This document shows, piece by piece, positions 25,112-34,323 of a DNA stretch of 64,000 bases. Numbering within the stretch: position 1 is the first letter of the stretch; each line of letters begins with the position of its first letter. The notes under the pieces are model-generated. The model did not search any database and had not been told where the DNA came from. It saw only the letters and a program-made list of their open reading frames with translations. A program made the position numbers and the translations under genes. The stretch comes from Arthrobacter sp. ISL-28 (GTDB lineage: Bacteria; Actinomycetota; Actinomycetes; Actinomycetales; Micrococcaceae), in the NCBI RefSeq assembly GCF_018613875.1, contig NZ_JAGGPJ010000006.1, positions 11,002 to 75,001 of the forward strand, given 5' to 3'.

Positions 25112-25942
25112 ATGGCAAAAGCGGACCAGGTAAAGGAATCGGCAGCGGTCTACCGGAGCGGCCAGGAAATCGAGTGCTGGCTGACCGACATGGACGGCGT
25201 CCTGGTGCATGAGAACCACGCTGTCCCCGGCGCCGCTGAGCTGATCCAGCGGTGGGTGGACACATCCAGGCGCTTCCTGGTGCTGACCAACAACTCCATC
25301 TTCACGCCCCGGGACCTGGCCGCCAGGCTGCGCGCCTCGGGCCTCGAGATCCCGGAAGAAAACATCTGGACGTCGGCGCTGGCCACGGCACAGTTCCTCA
25401 AGGACCAGGTGCACGGCTCCGACTCCGGCAACCGCGCCTACACGATCGGCGAAGCAGGACTCACGACGGCGCTACACGAGGCAGGCTTCATCCTCACCGA
25501 CCAGAACCCGGACTTTGTGGTGCTCGGCGAAACCCGTACCTACTCCTTCGAGGCGATCACCATGGCGATCCGCCTGATCCTGGCCGGGGCGCGCTTCATC
25601 GCCACCAACCCGGATGCCACGGGTCCGTCCAAGGATGGACCCATGCCGGCCACGGGAGCCATCGCCGCGTTGATCACGAAAGCCACCGGCCGGGAGCCGT
25701 ACATTGTGGGCAAGCCGAACCCGATGATGTTCCGCTCCGCCATGAATCAGATCGACGCCCATTCGGAGACCACCGCCATGATCGGTGATCGGATGGACAC
25801 AGACATCATTGCGGGCATGGAAGCCGGCCTGCACACGGTGCTGGTGCTCAGCGGCATCACTCAGCGCCACGAAATCGCTTCCTACCCCTTCCGGCCCAAC
25901 CAGGTCCTGGATTCCGTCGCGGACCTCAAGAGCCAGATCTGA
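25112..25942 (+). CDS. HAD-superfamily IIA phosphatase (NagD-like)
   Basis: A 276-residue cytosolic phosphatase. Motif I is LTDMDGVLVHEN (nucleophile Asp about 26), motif II LVLTNNS, and motif III/IV is YIVGKPNPMMF followed by MIGDRMDTDIIAGMEAG. The large IIA cap lies between motifs II and III. NagD-type enzymes dephosphorylate nucleotides and sugar phosphates. The ribosome site GGAGGAA precedes ATG 25112; it is a single gene converging on the alpha/beta hydrolase. Confidence 0.92.
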   Translation: MAKADQVKESAAVYRSGQEIECWLTDMDGVLVHENHAVPGAAELIQRWVDTSRRFLVLTNNSIFTPRDLAARLRASGLEIPEENIWTSALATAQFLKDQVHGSDSGNRAYTIGEAGLTTALHEAGFILTDQNPDFVVLGETRTYSFEAITMAIRLILAGARFIATNPDATGPSKDGPMPATGAIAALITKATGREPYIVGKPNPMMFRSAMNQIDAHSETTAMIGDRMDTDIIAGMEAGLHTVLVLSGITQRHEIASYPFRPNQVLDSVADLKSQI

Positions 25943-25949
25943 CGCCCGG

Positions 25950-26990
25950 CTAGTACGGAGTCATCTTCCCGCCGCCCCCGGGCAGCGGGAAGATTTCATC
26001 CTGCAGCCTGGCCAGGATGGGCCGGTAGACGAACGGGTTCCAGCCCGGGCTGGCGTGCGCGGGAAGGGCACCTTCCGTCTTGAGGTCCGACGAGGCCATG
26101 TTCGCAGCGAACGTCCGTGCCCAGGACTGGTGTGCCGTCTCGTAATTGACGGTCTGGTCCCTGGGATTCCCGATATAGGCCATGCGGGCATCCCCGATCC
26201 GGCCGGCGAACCGCGTGGCGTCGAAGTGGTAAATGTAGGCGGACTCTGACTGGATGAGGATGCTGGACGGCGCGATGGGAGTCAGCTGTTCAAGCGTCTG
26301 GTCCAGGATCTGCCGCCAGGTGCGCTCGTTTTTGTGCACCACCCGCTCCCCCAGTTCGTAGCCTCCCCGCAGGACCGACGGCACCCGGAACCCGCGCTCG
26401 TAAAGGAACACCACCCCGTCGAACCAGCTCTGGTCCAGGACGTCGAATTTGCTGTACGGGCTGGAGTCCAGCACGATGAACTCCACCTCGACGCCGTGCA
26501 GTTCGAGAAGCCGGGCTGCCACCTGTGTTGCCACCATGCCGCCGAAACTGTGGCCGTAGAAGTAGAGTGTGGTCAGGTTCCTGGCACGGACATGTTCGAT
26601 CACCGCGATGACCAGTTGGTCGATGTCCAGCCCCAGGTTCGAGTAGCCGACCGCCGCCAGCTGGCCGCGCTCCCGGAGGGTTCCGCGCAGCGAGTTCAGA
26701 ATCCACTGGGCTTCTTCCCAGCTGGTCTTGTAGCCCGGGAACAGAAACCAACTGGCATTCGGGAAGTAGCGCTGGGCAAAATCGTCCTCAACCGCCAGGA
26801 TCTTGTGGACCCGGCGCTCGGCCTGGATCTGCTGCGTCAGCAGCATGTCGGTGGCCAGGACCGAAGCCGACCCGGCACCGGTGAGGAAGGCCCGCCGGGA
26901 GAACTGCTTCAGCTCGGAGGCGTGCCGGAGTAGCCGGGTCGCTTCCGTACCCGGCCGCTGCTCCGGACCTGCGGATCCTTCATACGGCAC
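25950..26990 (-). CDS. Alpha/beta hydrolase with Tat-like N-terminal signal
   Basis: A 346-residue protein. The N-terminal region has a twin-arginine-like sequence, FSRRAFLTGAGSASVLATDM (about 30-49), pointing to export or membrane anchoring. The hydrolase nucleophile elbow is LYFYGHSFGGMVATQ (Ser about 147), with AVGYSNLGLDIDQLVIAVIE before it; candidate acid and His residues follow in the C-terminal part (VNYETAHQSW). It resembles thioesterase or lipase-like hydrolases, but I recognise no specific family and the substrate is unknown. Confidence 0.7.
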   Translation of the reverse strand: MPYEGSAGPEQRPGTEATRLLRHASELKQFSRRAFLTGAGSASVLATDMLLTQQIQAERRVHKILAVEDDFAQRYFPNASWFLFPGYKTSWEEAQWILNSLRGTLRERGQLAAVGYSNLGLDIDQLVIAVIEHVRARNLTTLYFYGHSFGGMVATQVAARLLELHGVEVEFIVLDSSPYSKFDVLDQSWFDGVVFLYERGFRVPSVLRGGYELGERVVHKNERTWRQILDQTLEQLTPIAPSSILIQSESAYIYHFDATRFAGRIGDARMAYIGNPRDQTVNYETAHQSWARTFAANMASSDLKTEGALPAHASPGWNPFVYRPILARLQDEIFPLPGGGGKMTPY

Positions 26991-27048
26991 TCATCTACCC
27001 TAGGCACAGTTCCTCGGCCTGGGGCAATTCCTTGATGCCGCGGTGCGG

Positions 27049-27387
27049 TCAGCTGCCCGCGGCGTGCTTCGCCGTTGTTCCGGAGACCTCACGCCGGTCA
27101 AGCTCCCCGCAGATGGCATCGTATTGGGCTAGCAGTTCGGTGCCGAAGTGGCCGGCGGGGTCGTCCAGCAGTTCGAAGAGGGAGTTGCTGGCCGCGAGCA
27201 GCTCCTCGGAGGAGTAGTTGGACAGCGGGCGGACCCCTGCAGTTCCGAGGGCTGCGGTCAGCTGCGCGGGATACAGGAGCGCAGTGAAGTCTGGGCAGGA
27301 ATCCTGGGTGAGGCTCCCGCGGCTATCGATCTGGAGGCCGCCGACGGAGTCGTCGATATTAACGGGGAAGTCGAGCTGGTTGTCCAT
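27049..27387 (-). CDS. Small hypothetical protein (112 residues)
   Basis: Begins MDNQLDFPVNIDDSVGG and is acidic and helical, with a conserved-looking block YSSEELLAASNSLFELLDDP and ELLAQYDAICGELDRREV. No signal peptide, membrane helix or known domain. It lies between the hydrolase and a GAF-ANTAR regulator on the same strand and may be co-transcribed with the latter. Unrecognised. Confidence 0.6.
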   Translation of the reverse strand: MDNQLDFPVNIDDSVGGLQIDSRGSLTQDSCPDFTALLYPAQLTAALGTAGVRPLSNYSSEELLAASNSLFELLDDPAGHFGTELLAQYDAICGELDRREVSGTTAKHAAGS

Positions 27388-27475
27388 AGGTACTCCAAAA
27401 AAGGGTGTCTATGGCCGACGGCTCAACCTTGGCCAGCGTAGCCCGCGCCAGCCATCCACACAAGCGCGGGACGGA

Positions 27476-28294
27476 TCACCCGGCTTGGCTTTGGCCCTGT
27501 CTGCGGTCTTGCACTGGCCCCGGCTCTTCGAAGTGGGTCCGGGTGCCAGTGCCGCCCACCGAATCCACCAGCGACTTGGCGATGTCCCTTAGCTTGATGT
27601 TGCTGTTGCTGGACGCGTCCCTGAGAATCCGGACGGCAGCCTCCTGGCCGCACCGGTTCTGTGCCATGACAATTCCCACGGCAATATCGATGATGGTCCG
27701 TGATTCCAGCGTGGCGCGAAGGTTGGTGGCGCTGTCCGTGTGCAGGGAAAACCTGACGGCCAGACGCAGGGCCTGCGAGATTTCCCGCGTATAGCCCCTC
27801 GCGCGTGCCGCCGCCTTTTCATCGAACTTGTACGGGACATCCGAATAGAGGTTCAGCGCGGCCTTCGCATCACCCTGCAGGTTGAACGGCAGCGACAGCA
27901 CCGACCGCAGTCCGTGTGCGGCGACGGCGTCGGCGTAATCGGGGCCCCAGCGGTCCTCTTCGAAGAGGTCCGGAACATGGATCTCGCGTTCCTCTTCCGC
28001 GGCGGTGAGGCAGGGCCCCTGGGACAGCGAGTACTGGATTTCATCGACTTCACGGGCCGAGTCGCTGCTCCACCCGATGGTGGCGGCCTTGCGGTCCCGC
28101 AGGAGCGTTATCCCGCACAGGGCATCGTCGCCGTCGCCTGCCACCTGGTGGGCGGAGTACCGGGCGAGCTCGTTAAGGAAGGCCTCAAAGTCCGCACTCT
28201 CCAGAATGAGGTTCTGGATCTGTTCAGCGCTGTTGAGGGCTCGACCGGTGCTGGTCATGGCTGGATCAGGCGTCGGCATGGGCGGGTGCTCCAA
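27476..28294 (-). CDS. GAF-ANTAR RNA-binding antiterminator-type regulator
   Basis: A 272-residue regulator. A GAF sensor spans about 30-175 (CGITLLRDRKAATIGWSSDS, YSLSQGPCLTAAEEEREIHV, LSLPFNLQGDAKAALNLYS). The ANTAR domain spans about 185-245 (LRATLESRTIIDIAVGIVMA, NRCGQEAAVRILRDASSNSN), which binds paired hairpins in nascent RNA to prevent termination. A basic Gln/Arg tail ends the protein. Many such regulators occur in Arthrobacter; the target transcript is unknown. It follows pyrE by 70 bases. Confidence 0.88.
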   Translation of the reverse strand: MEHPPMPTPDPAMTSTGRALNSAEQIQNLILESADFEAFLNELARYSAHQVAGDGDDALCGITLLRDRKAATIGWSSDSAREVDEIQYSLSQGPCLTAAEEEREIHVPDLFEEDRWGPDYADAVAAHGLRSVLSLPFNLQGDAKAALNLYSDVPYKFDEKAAARARGYTREISQALRLAVRFSLHTDSATNLRATLESRTIIDIAVGIVMAQNRCGQEAAVRILRDASSNSNIKLRDIAKSLVDSVGGTGTRTHFEEPGPVQDRRQGQSQAG

Positions 28295-28363
28295 ATGGGG
28301 AAACGGATGCGGGGTACGGAAATACTAGGTCACCCGGCAATCGCCGTCCACAAGAGCACCTGT

Positions 28364-28936
28364 TCAGCTCAGGCCGAGCTCGTCCTTTCCGAAGGCGAAC
28401 AGATACGGAACGCCCGTTTCCGCTTCGATCTTTTCCTTGGCCCCGGTGTCGCGGTCAACGATCACCGCGACGGCCACCACGTTGCCCCCGGCCTTCCGGA
28501 CACCCTCGACGGCGGTCAGTGCCGAGCCGCCCGTAGTGGAGGTGTCCTCCAGCACCAGGACCTTGCGGCCCTCAACGGACGGGCCCTCGACCTGGCGGCC
28601 CATGCCGTAGGACTTCTGTGCCTTGCGGACGACGAACGCGTCGACAGTGCGGCCGGCGTCGCTGGCGGCGTGCATGACGGCCGTTCCGACGGGGTCGGCC
28701 CCCATGGTCAGTCCGCCTGCACACTCAAAGTCGATACCGGCGTCGTCAATGAGGGAAAGCATGACTTGGCCGACCAGCCTGGAAGCCTCGTGGTGGAGGG
28801 TGATCCGGCGCAGGTCGATGTAGTAATCGGCCTCGGCGCCGCTGGACAGGATGACCTTGCCGCGGACCACGGCGAGTTCCTTGATCAGCTCAAGCAGGCG
28901 GGCACGGGCAGCAGCGGCGTCAGGCGTGGGAGTCAT
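28364..28936 (-). CDS. pyrE: Orotate phosphoribosyltransferase
   Basis: A 190-residue enzyme of de novo pyrimidine synthesis that makes orotidine monophosphate from orotate and PRPP. The PRPP motif is VLVLEDTSTTGGSALTAVEG (Asp-Thr-Ser-Thr-Thr-Gly); ADYYIDLRRITLHHEASR and LTMGADPVGTAVMHA complete the site. The frame is open to 29242, but the upstream part is a Ser/Pro-rich shadow of the FAD gene; MTPTPDAAAARARLLELI at 28936 is the family start. Confidence 0.94.
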   Translation of the reverse strand: MTPTPDAAAARARLLELIKELAVVRGKVILSSGAEADYYIDLRRITLHHEASRLVGQVMLSLIDDAGIDFECAGGLTMGADPVGTAVMHAASDAGRTVDAFVVRKAQKSYGMGRQVEGPSVEGRKVLVLEDTSTTGGSALTAVEGVRKAGGNVVAVAVIVDRDTGAKEKIEAETGVPYLFAFGKDELGLS

Positions 28937-28976
28937 GGGTTCCAGTTTAGTGGCTGGCCGGTTTGTGTCAGACCGC

Positions 28977-30224
28977 CTAGACAGTGGGCCGCCGCGCCTC
29001 CCGGCGGGCGAACGCCGGGGCGTGCTCAGGCCTGGGTCCGATGGCAATGAGCCGAGGCAGAACGCGCCGCATGGCCGGGAAATGCCGCCCGACGAACTGC
29101 ATGAAGGGAGGCGCGCCGGACCGCCTTCCGCTGAACAGGGGGACGAACACGGCCCGGTGCATGCCCCGCTGGACGGTCTGGATGATGACGGTGGGCGGCA
29201 TCCGGCGTCGCTGGACGGCGGCAAGGTCCTGCACGGTGACATTGCCGTGCAGCAGCGCGGGCGCGAGCCGGGCCGCCGCTGCGACGGCGTCCTGGATGGC
29301 GAGGTTGATGCCTACGCCTCCGGCGGGCGACATAGCGTGTGCGGCGTCGCCGATGCACAGCAGTCCGTCCACGTACCAGCGCCGCAGCCTGTCCAGCCGG
29401 ACGTCCAGCCAATGGAGGTCCTCCAGCGACCGGACAGCGTCGACGCGGTCGGCCAGGTCCGGCCGGAGCGCTGCAATCCGTTCCCGGAACCGTTCCACTC
29501 CCTCGCTGCGGATACGCTGGCCTGCGCCCTTGGGGGCGAAGTAGCCCATTTGGTAGTAATCGTCCCGGAACAAGGCGATCACGGCGTCGCCGTCCCCAAA
29601 CGCGGGAACGATGCCGGCCACCTCACCCTGCTCGGACGCGTAGCGCGGCAGTCGGAACCACCAAGTATCGAAGGGCACCGGGAATTCCTTGGATTTGAGC
29701 CCTGCGGCTTGCCGGAGCAGCGAATGCCGGCCGTCGGTCGCCACCACAAGATCTGCCCGGATCGCCCCCTCGGATCCCGCTGTGGTCCGGTAGCGCACGC
29801 CGGTGACCCGGCCGCCGTCGTACATCAACGACGTCGCCTTGTGTTCCATCAGGAGCGTGAACGAGGGCTCCTCGGCGGCGGTGCGGGCCAGGAAATTCAG
29901 GAAGTCCCACTGCGGCATCATGGCAATGTAGTTGTAGGGCGGCTTCAGGCCGGAAAAATCACCCAGCGTGATCATGCCGCCGCCGGGCGCCGGGAACGCG
30001 ACGCTCCCCAGCCGGCTCTGCGGGAGCTCCCGGAACTCATCACCCAGTCCAAGTTCGTCGATGAGCCGGATGGTCGAGGCATGGACCGTGTCGCCACGGA
30101 AATCGCGCAGGAAGTCGCCGTGCTTTTCAAGGACGGTGACCTTCACTCCGGCCCTCGCCAGCAGGAGGCCCAGCATCATGCCCGCCGGACCGCCGCCAAC
30201 CACGACGCATCCCGTTGTCTCCAT
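28977..30224 (-). CDS. FAD-dependent monooxygenase (PHBH-type)
   Basis: A 415-residue class A flavin monooxygenase. Dinucleotide fold CVVVGGGPAGMMLGLLLARA (6-25), the middle motif ADLVVATDGRHSLLRQAAGL (Asp-Gly), and LLCIGDAAHAMSPAGGVGIN with the Asp-x-x-His FAD pyrophosphate motif (about 287-306). It hydroxylates an aromatic or polyketide-like substrate with NAD(P)H and oxygen; the identity is unknown. It lies 40 bases upstream of pyrE on the same strand and is divergent from a LacI-type regulator 67 bases away. Confidence 0.88.
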   Translation of the reverse strand: METTGCVVVGGGPAGMMLGLLLARAGVKVTVLEKHGDFLRDFRGDTVHASTIRLIDELGLGDEFRELPQSRLGSVAFPAPGGGMITLGDFSGLKPPYNYIAMMPQWDFLNFLARTAAEEPSFTLLMEHKATSLMYDGGRVTGVRYRTTAGSEGAIRADLVVATDGRHSLLRQAAGLKSKEFPVPFDTWWFRLPRYASEQGEVAGIVPAFGDGDAVIALFRDDYYQMGYFAPKGAGQRIRSEGVERFRERIAALRPDLADRVDAVRSLEDLHWLDVRLDRLRRWYVDGLLCIGDAAHAMSPAGGVGINLAIQDAVAAAARLAPALLHGNVTVQDLAAVQRRRMPPTVIIQTVQRGMHRAVFVPLFSGRRSGAPPFMQFVGRHFPAMRRVLPRLIAIGPRPEHAPAFARREARRPTV

Positions 30225-30291
30225 GGAACAACGCTACGCCTGTCCCGGCTCATTCCAACTAAGTAGCAGCTCAGCCCCTGCGGCTGGGCCA

Positions 30292-31314
30292 ATGACAGGC
30301 GTGGAACTCCCGTCCCCGGACAGGACACCGACTATCCGTGATGTGGCTGAGTTGGCGGGAGTTGCCACATCCACGGTTTCCAGGGCGTTGTCCAATCCGG
30401 ACAGGGTCAACCGGATGACGCGCGAGCGGATCCAACAGGTCGCGGCCCAGCTGAAGTACGTTCCGAGTTCGCAGGCGCGGGGCCTGAGCTCCGGCCGGAC
30501 GCAGGCCATTGCCGTTCTGGTCCCGGACATCACCAACCCGTTCTATTTCGATATCACCCGGGGCACCCAGCACCAGCTGAAGGCAGCTGGCTACACACAG
30601 CTGCTCGTGGACACAGAAGAATCGGCAGAGATGGAGGGAGAGGCCCTGCACAAAATGCGGCGCTCGGCCGACGGCTTCATCCTGGCTGCCTCCCGTCTCA
30701 CGGATGTCCAGCTGGCGGAGTCTGCGGCAGCCCACCCCATCGTGACCATAAACCGGGCCTCCGCGAATGCCCCCACCGTGGTCATTGACACGCCGACCGC
30801 CATTGTTCAGTCGCTTGAGCATCTGGCCTCGTTGGGGCATTCGAAGGTTTGCTTCGTCGGGGGGCCGGCGAGCTCGTGGTCGAATGCCAAGCGCTGGAAG
30901 TCCTTCGAGGACGAAACCCGGGAACGCGGGATGACCACCTTCCGGGTGGGTCCGTTTGCCCCAAAGACCACCTCCGGGGCCGCGGCCGCGGATGCCGCTG
31001 CCCACACGGGCGCCACGGCATGCATAGTCTTTAACGACCTCCTGGCCATCGGCATGCTTCAGCGGTTGCGGGAGCGGGGCGTTCGCGTGCCGGAGGACAT
31101 GAGCATCCTTGGGTGCGATGACATCTTCGGTGCGGACTTCTGCAATCCGCCGCTCAGCACCATCGCCTCCCCGATCGAGCAGGCAGGACGTGTGGCTGTC
31201 TCCATGCTGCTGGCCCAACTCAATCCGCTGCAGGGTGGCCCCACCCGGCGACTTGCCGTTATGCCCACCCACCTCACGATCCGCGGATCCACCGGCCCGG
31301 TCCGCGTTCCGTAG
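30292..31314 (+). CDS. LacI-family transcriptional regulator
   Basis: About 340 residues from ATG 30292 (GTG 30301 also possible; the open frame extends upstream over the FAD gene's antisense). N-terminal HTH: TIRDVAELAGVATSTVSRAL and NPDRVNRMTRERIQQVA (hinge helix AQLKYVPSSQARGL). The periplasmic-binding-like ligand domain follows (IAVLVPDITNPFYFDITRGT, GCDDIFGADFCNPPLSTIAS). Ligand unknown; the divergently placed FAD monooxygenase is the nearest candidate target. Confidence 0.9.
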   Translation: MTGVELPSPDRTPTIRDVAELAGVATSTVSRALSNPDRVNRMTRERIQQVAAQLKYVPSSQARGLSSGRTQAIAVLVPDITNPFYFDITRGTQHQLKAAGYTQLLVDTEESAEMEGEALHKMRRSADGFILAASRLTDVQLAESAAAHPIVTINRASANAPTVVIDTPTAIVQSLEHLASLGHSKVCFVGGPASSWSNAKRWKSFEDETRERGMTTFRVGPFAPKTTSGAAAADAAAHTGATACIVFNDLLAIGMLQRLRERGVRVPEDMSILGCDDIFGADFCNPPLSTIASPIEQAGRVAVSMLLAQLNPLQGGPTRRLAVMPTHLTIRGSTGPVRVP

Positions 31315-31390
31315 CTGATACGCGACGCATTCCGCCCGGCGCGGCAATGTCAGTTGAGTGTTCCCGACCCCGCTGACTAGGCTGGGGCAC

Positions 31391-32212
31391 ATGCGCGAAC
31401 TCCAGGCCAAGATCATCAAGGAAATGGGCGTACAGCCCCGGATCGACCCTGCAGAGGAGGTGCGCAAACGCGTAGATTTCCTGAAGGAGTACCTCAGGGC
31501 TACGCGGACCCACGGCTTTGTCCTGGGCATTTCCGGAGGCCTTGACTCATCGCTGGCCGGCCGCCTCGCCCAGCTCGCTGTCGAGGAGCTTCAGGCCGAG
31601 GGCACGGACGCCAGCTTTGTGGCACTCCGCCTCCCCTACGGCGTGCAGCACGACGAAGACGACGCCCAGGCCGCCCTGGACTTCATCCGGGCCACCAGGG
31701 AATGGACGTTCAACATCTCGGCGGCTGTGGACGGCTTCGAAGACGAGTTCGCAAAGACCGTCGGGGCTGAGATCTCAGACTTCCACAAAGGCAACACCAA
31801 GGCACGGACCCGCATGATTGCCCAGTACGCCCTGGCCGGGGAGCACAACTACCTTGTGATCGGCACGGACCACGGCGCCGAGTCCGTGACCGGCTTCTTC
31901 ACCAAGTATGGCGACGGCGGCGCGGACATCCTTCCGCTCTTCGGCCTGAACAAGCGCCAGAACCGTGCACTGCTCGCCGAACTCGGTGCGCCCGCCCGGG
32001 TCTGGGAGAAGATCCCCACGGCCGATCTCCTCGATGACAGGCCGGGCCGCACGGACGAGGACGAACTCGGCGTGAGCTACGACCAGATCGACGACTACCT
32101 CGAGGGCCGCGAAATCCCCGAAAGTGCGGCAGCCCTCATCGAGGAAAAGTACCTCCGCACCCGGCACAAGCGCACCGTTCCCGTCACCATCTTCGATACG
32201 TGGTGGAAGTAG
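31391..32212 (+). CDS. nadE: NH3-dependent NAD+ synthetase
   Basis: A 273-residue enzyme that amidates nicotinic acid adenine dinucleotide with ammonia and ATP, the last step to NAD. The pyrophosphatase P-loop is [20 protein letters not shown] (SGGxDSS), with [20 protein letters not shown] and [20 protein letters not shown]. No glutaminase domain, so it depends on free ammonia. Start [16 protein letters not shown] at 31391; the longer frame from 31358 lacks a ribosome site. Confidence 0.95.
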   Translation: MRELQAKIIKEMGVQPRIDPAEEVRKRVDFLKEYLRATRTHGFVLGISGGLDSSLAGRLAQLAVEELQAEGTDASFVALRLPYGVQHDEDDAQAALDFIRATREWTFNISAAVDGFEDEFAKTVGAEISDFHKGNTKARTRMIAQYALAGEHNYLVIGTDHGAESVTGFFTKYGDGGADILPLFGLNKRQNRALLAELGAPARVWEKIPTADLLDDRPGRTDEDELGVSYDQIDDYLEGREIPESAAALIEEKYLRTRHKRTVPVTIFDTWWK

Positions 32213-32240
32213 CGGCGACCGTCGCACTTAGCTGCAGGCC

Positions 32241-32316
32241 GCCGTCGTGGGCCACATTGAGCGCCCGCCCGGGCATCCGATGCCTTGCGCCCGGCGTGTC
32301 CGTGTCGAAATGGCCC
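32241..32316. repeat. Interspersed palindromic intergenic element, copy 1
   Basis: Left arm at 32241-32260 begins GCCGTCGTGGGCCACATTGA; right arm at 32290-32316 begins CCCGGCGTGTCCGTG. They match the copy at 58898-58974 at 18/20 and 23/27 positions, and each copy can fold on itself (GGGCCA / TGGCCC here). It lies just after nadE between convergent genes. Confidence 0.7.
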
Positions 32317-32376
32317 GTATAGGCGGCGGGGGCGGGAGGTTCAGCGGGTGCAGACGGCGATGCGCCCGCAGGATTC

Positions 32377-33285
32377 CTAGGGCAGCAGCACGATCTTGCC
32401 CCGGGTGTGGCCTGAGCGGCTGATCTCGAGGGCATCGGCGGCTTCGACCAGCGGCATCCGGTGGGAAATGGTGAAGGTGATCTGGCCTTCGGCAGCCAAT
32501 GTCGCGACGTCCGCGACGCGCCCCTCCATCTGCCGGACGGCGCTGATCCCGGCTTCCTTTGACTGCTGCCCTGGCACCGTGATGACTGCCCTGCCAAGAT
32601 CCTCGAGGAGTTCCAGTGTCGCCGCGACCGACTCTTCCGTGCCCGCTGTGTCGAAGACGGCCGTCACCTTGCCCTGGGCCTGCACCCGTTCCACCAGCCC
32701 GGCACCATACATGACGGGGAGGGCCCCCAGTTGGCTCAGGAACTCATGGTTTGGCTCGGAGGCCGTGCCAATAACCTGGGCTCCGAAGACCTGGGCGATC
32801 TGGACCGCGGCTGATCCCACGCCGCCCGCTGCGCCGTGGATCAGGACGGTGTCCCCCTCGCTGACGTCAAGCTGCTTGAGGGCCGAGTACGCGGTGCCGC
32901 CGGCCACCGGAATGCAGGCTGCCTGTTCGAAGTCGACGCCCACCGGCAGGGGTGTCAGTTCCTCCGCCGGCACCAAGGCCTCGGTGCGGTACCCGCCAAG
33001 GAAGCCGCTCCAGATGACTTCATCACCTACGGCAAATCCTTCGAAATCCGGACCTACCTCCGTGATCACCCCTGCCGCCTCGCTGCCTGGCACGACCGGA
33101 AGGTCGAGCGGAACCCACTGTCTCAGGTGTCCGGCCACGAGCTTCCAGTCCATGGGATTGACGCTGACCGCCCGGAATTCCACCCGGACCTGCCCCTCCG
33201 CGGCCTCGGGCAGTTCTTGCGTTCCCACCTTCAGGACCTGCGGGCTGCCGTATTCCTCGAAGTAGATCCTGGTGCTCATGGCCAT
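32377..33285 (-). CDS. NADP-dependent quinone-oxidoreductase-type MDR protein
   Basis: A 302-residue zinc-free medium-chain reductase. VSVNPMDWKLVAGHLRQWVP, VVPGSEAAGVITEVGP, and the dinucleotide motif LIHGAAGGVGSAAVQIAQVF (about 146-165) are typical of quinone oxidoreductase/enoyl reductase relatives; no zinc Cys cluster is present. The start is MAMSTRIYFEEYG at 33285, with AAGGAG five bases upstream; the open frame extends 20 codons further. Single gene, downstream of and on the same strand as the IclR regulator (75-base gap). Substrate unknown. Confidence 0.88.
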   Translation of the reverse strand: MAMSTRIYFEEYGSPQVLKVGTQELPEAAEGQVRVEFRAVSVNPMDWKLVAGHLRQWVPLDLPVVPGSEAAGVITEVGPDFEGFAVGDEVIWSGFLGGYRTEALVPAEELTPLPVGVDFEQAACIPVAGGTAYSALKQLDVSEGDTVLIHGAAGGVGSAAVQIAQVFGAQVIGTASEPNHEFLSQLGALPVMYGAGLVERVQAQGKVTAVFDTAGTEESVAATLELLEDLGRAVITVPGQQSKEAGISAVRQMEGRVADVATLAAEGQITFTISHRMPLVEAADALEISRSGHTRGKIVLLP

Positions 33286-33360
33286 GGCTCCTTGGATTGT
33301 GTCCGGCGGTTTACTGCAAGAGTAGGCAGGGGCCCTGTGGACCACAACAGCCAGGCACGT

Positions 33361-34134
33361 TTATGCGGCACCCAGCTGCAGGGTGATGCGGTGGGCCTCC
33401 TCCATCAGGAGCCTGCCCAGGAACTCCTGCCGGTCTTCGCGGAAGCGCGGCTCAATGCCAGTCAGGGACAAAGCCCAGGCCGGGCGTCCGGCCGGATCGA
33501 ACACTGCAGCCCCCATCCCCCAGCTGCCTTCCAGCACCAGCCCGGGATTGACCGAGTACCCCGTCTCACGGGTCCGTTGCAGGTTGGCCCGGACCACGGC
33601 TTCAGTATGGCCCTGCGCAAACGTGCCGGCGTGGGCTGGCCAGTCGGCCAGGATCTGCTCCTGTTCAGCCTCCGGCAGGAACGCCATGATGGCGGTGCCG
33701 GCCGAGGCTACGCCCAGCGGAAACCTGACGCCCTCATGCAGCACGAACGAGCGCACCGGAAAGCTGCCTTCCTCGCGCAGCAGGCAGACGGTCTCGGCTC
33801 CCCTGCGGATGGAGAAGAAGGCGCTTTCGCCGGTTTCCTCGGCAAGCCGGCGCAGGCTGGGCCTGGCGATATCCTCCAAAGGGAAGCGCGCCGAGGCCAC
33901 CGATCCCATCAGCAGAATCTCCGGGCCAAGGACCCACTTGCCGGTCTTGGCGTCATGGTCCAGGAGTCCTTCCGCAGCGAGGGAGGTGAGGAGCCGGTGG
34001 ACCGTGGGCCGGGTGAGCCCGGATTCACGCACCAGCTCCACGAGGGAACTTCCCTCGGGCCGGCGGCCCACAATGCGTAACAGTCCCGCTACGCGGCTGA
34101 CCACCTGGGCTCCCTGGACGGGCATCTGGCTCAT
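33361..34134 (-). CDS. IclR-family transcriptional regulator
   Basis: A 257-residue regulator. N-terminal winged helix (VSRVAGLLRIVGRRPEGSS, ESGLTRPTVHRLLTSLAAEG), then the GAF-like IclR effector domain (LAEETGESAFFSIRRGAETV, VGRRPEG). ATG 34134 is chosen because AGGAG sits 5 bases upstream; a TTG at 34146 overlaps that ribosome site. It faces the CoA-transferase/thiolase operon across 190 bases holding two matching palindromes, so it most likely controls that operon and itself, like PcaR and KipR relatives. Confidence 0.92.
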   Translation of the reverse strand: MSQMPVQGAQVVSRVAGLLRIVGRRPEGSSLVELVRESGLTRPTVHRLLTSLAAEGLLDHDAKTGKWVLGPEILLMGSVASARFPLEDIARPSLRRLAEETGESAFFSIRRGAETVCLLREEGSFPVRSFVLHEGVRFPLGVASAGTAIMAFLPEAEQEQILADWPAHAGTFAQGHTEAVVRANLQRTRETGYSVNPGLVLEGSWGMGAAVFDPAGRPAWALSLTGIEPRFREDRQEFLGRLLMEEAHRITLQLGAA

Positions 34135-34148
34135 TTTTCTCCTCAATC

Positions 34149-34163
34149 ATCCATATTGTGGAT
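34149..34163. promoter_or_regulatory. Candidate IclR operator in front of the regulator gene
   Basis: ATCCA-TATTG-TGGAT, a 5-5-5 palindrome just upstream of the regulator's ribosome site. It has the same spacing as the site at 34269-34283; a related half-site GTCCACACTGTAAA lies at 34179. Confidence 0.65.
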
Positions 34164-34268
34164 ACTACTAAGCCTACCGTCCACACTGTAAAACCGGCAT
34201 GATATTGCCCAATAATCGTCATTGACAGCCTTATTCCAGCCCCCGTACGCTCTTACCTCAGCAACTAG

Positions 34269-34283
34269 GTCCACAAAGTGGAT
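34269..34283. promoter_or_regulatory. Candidate IclR operator in front of the CoA-transferase operon
   Basis: GTCCA-CAAAG-TGGAT, 41 bases before the CoA-transferase alpha start. Same architecture as 34149-34163, as expected for one regulator controlling divergent promoters. Confidence 0.65.
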
Positions 34284-34323
34284 AGCAGACAGCAGACAAC
34301 CCACAGCTCAACGAGGAGATGCG

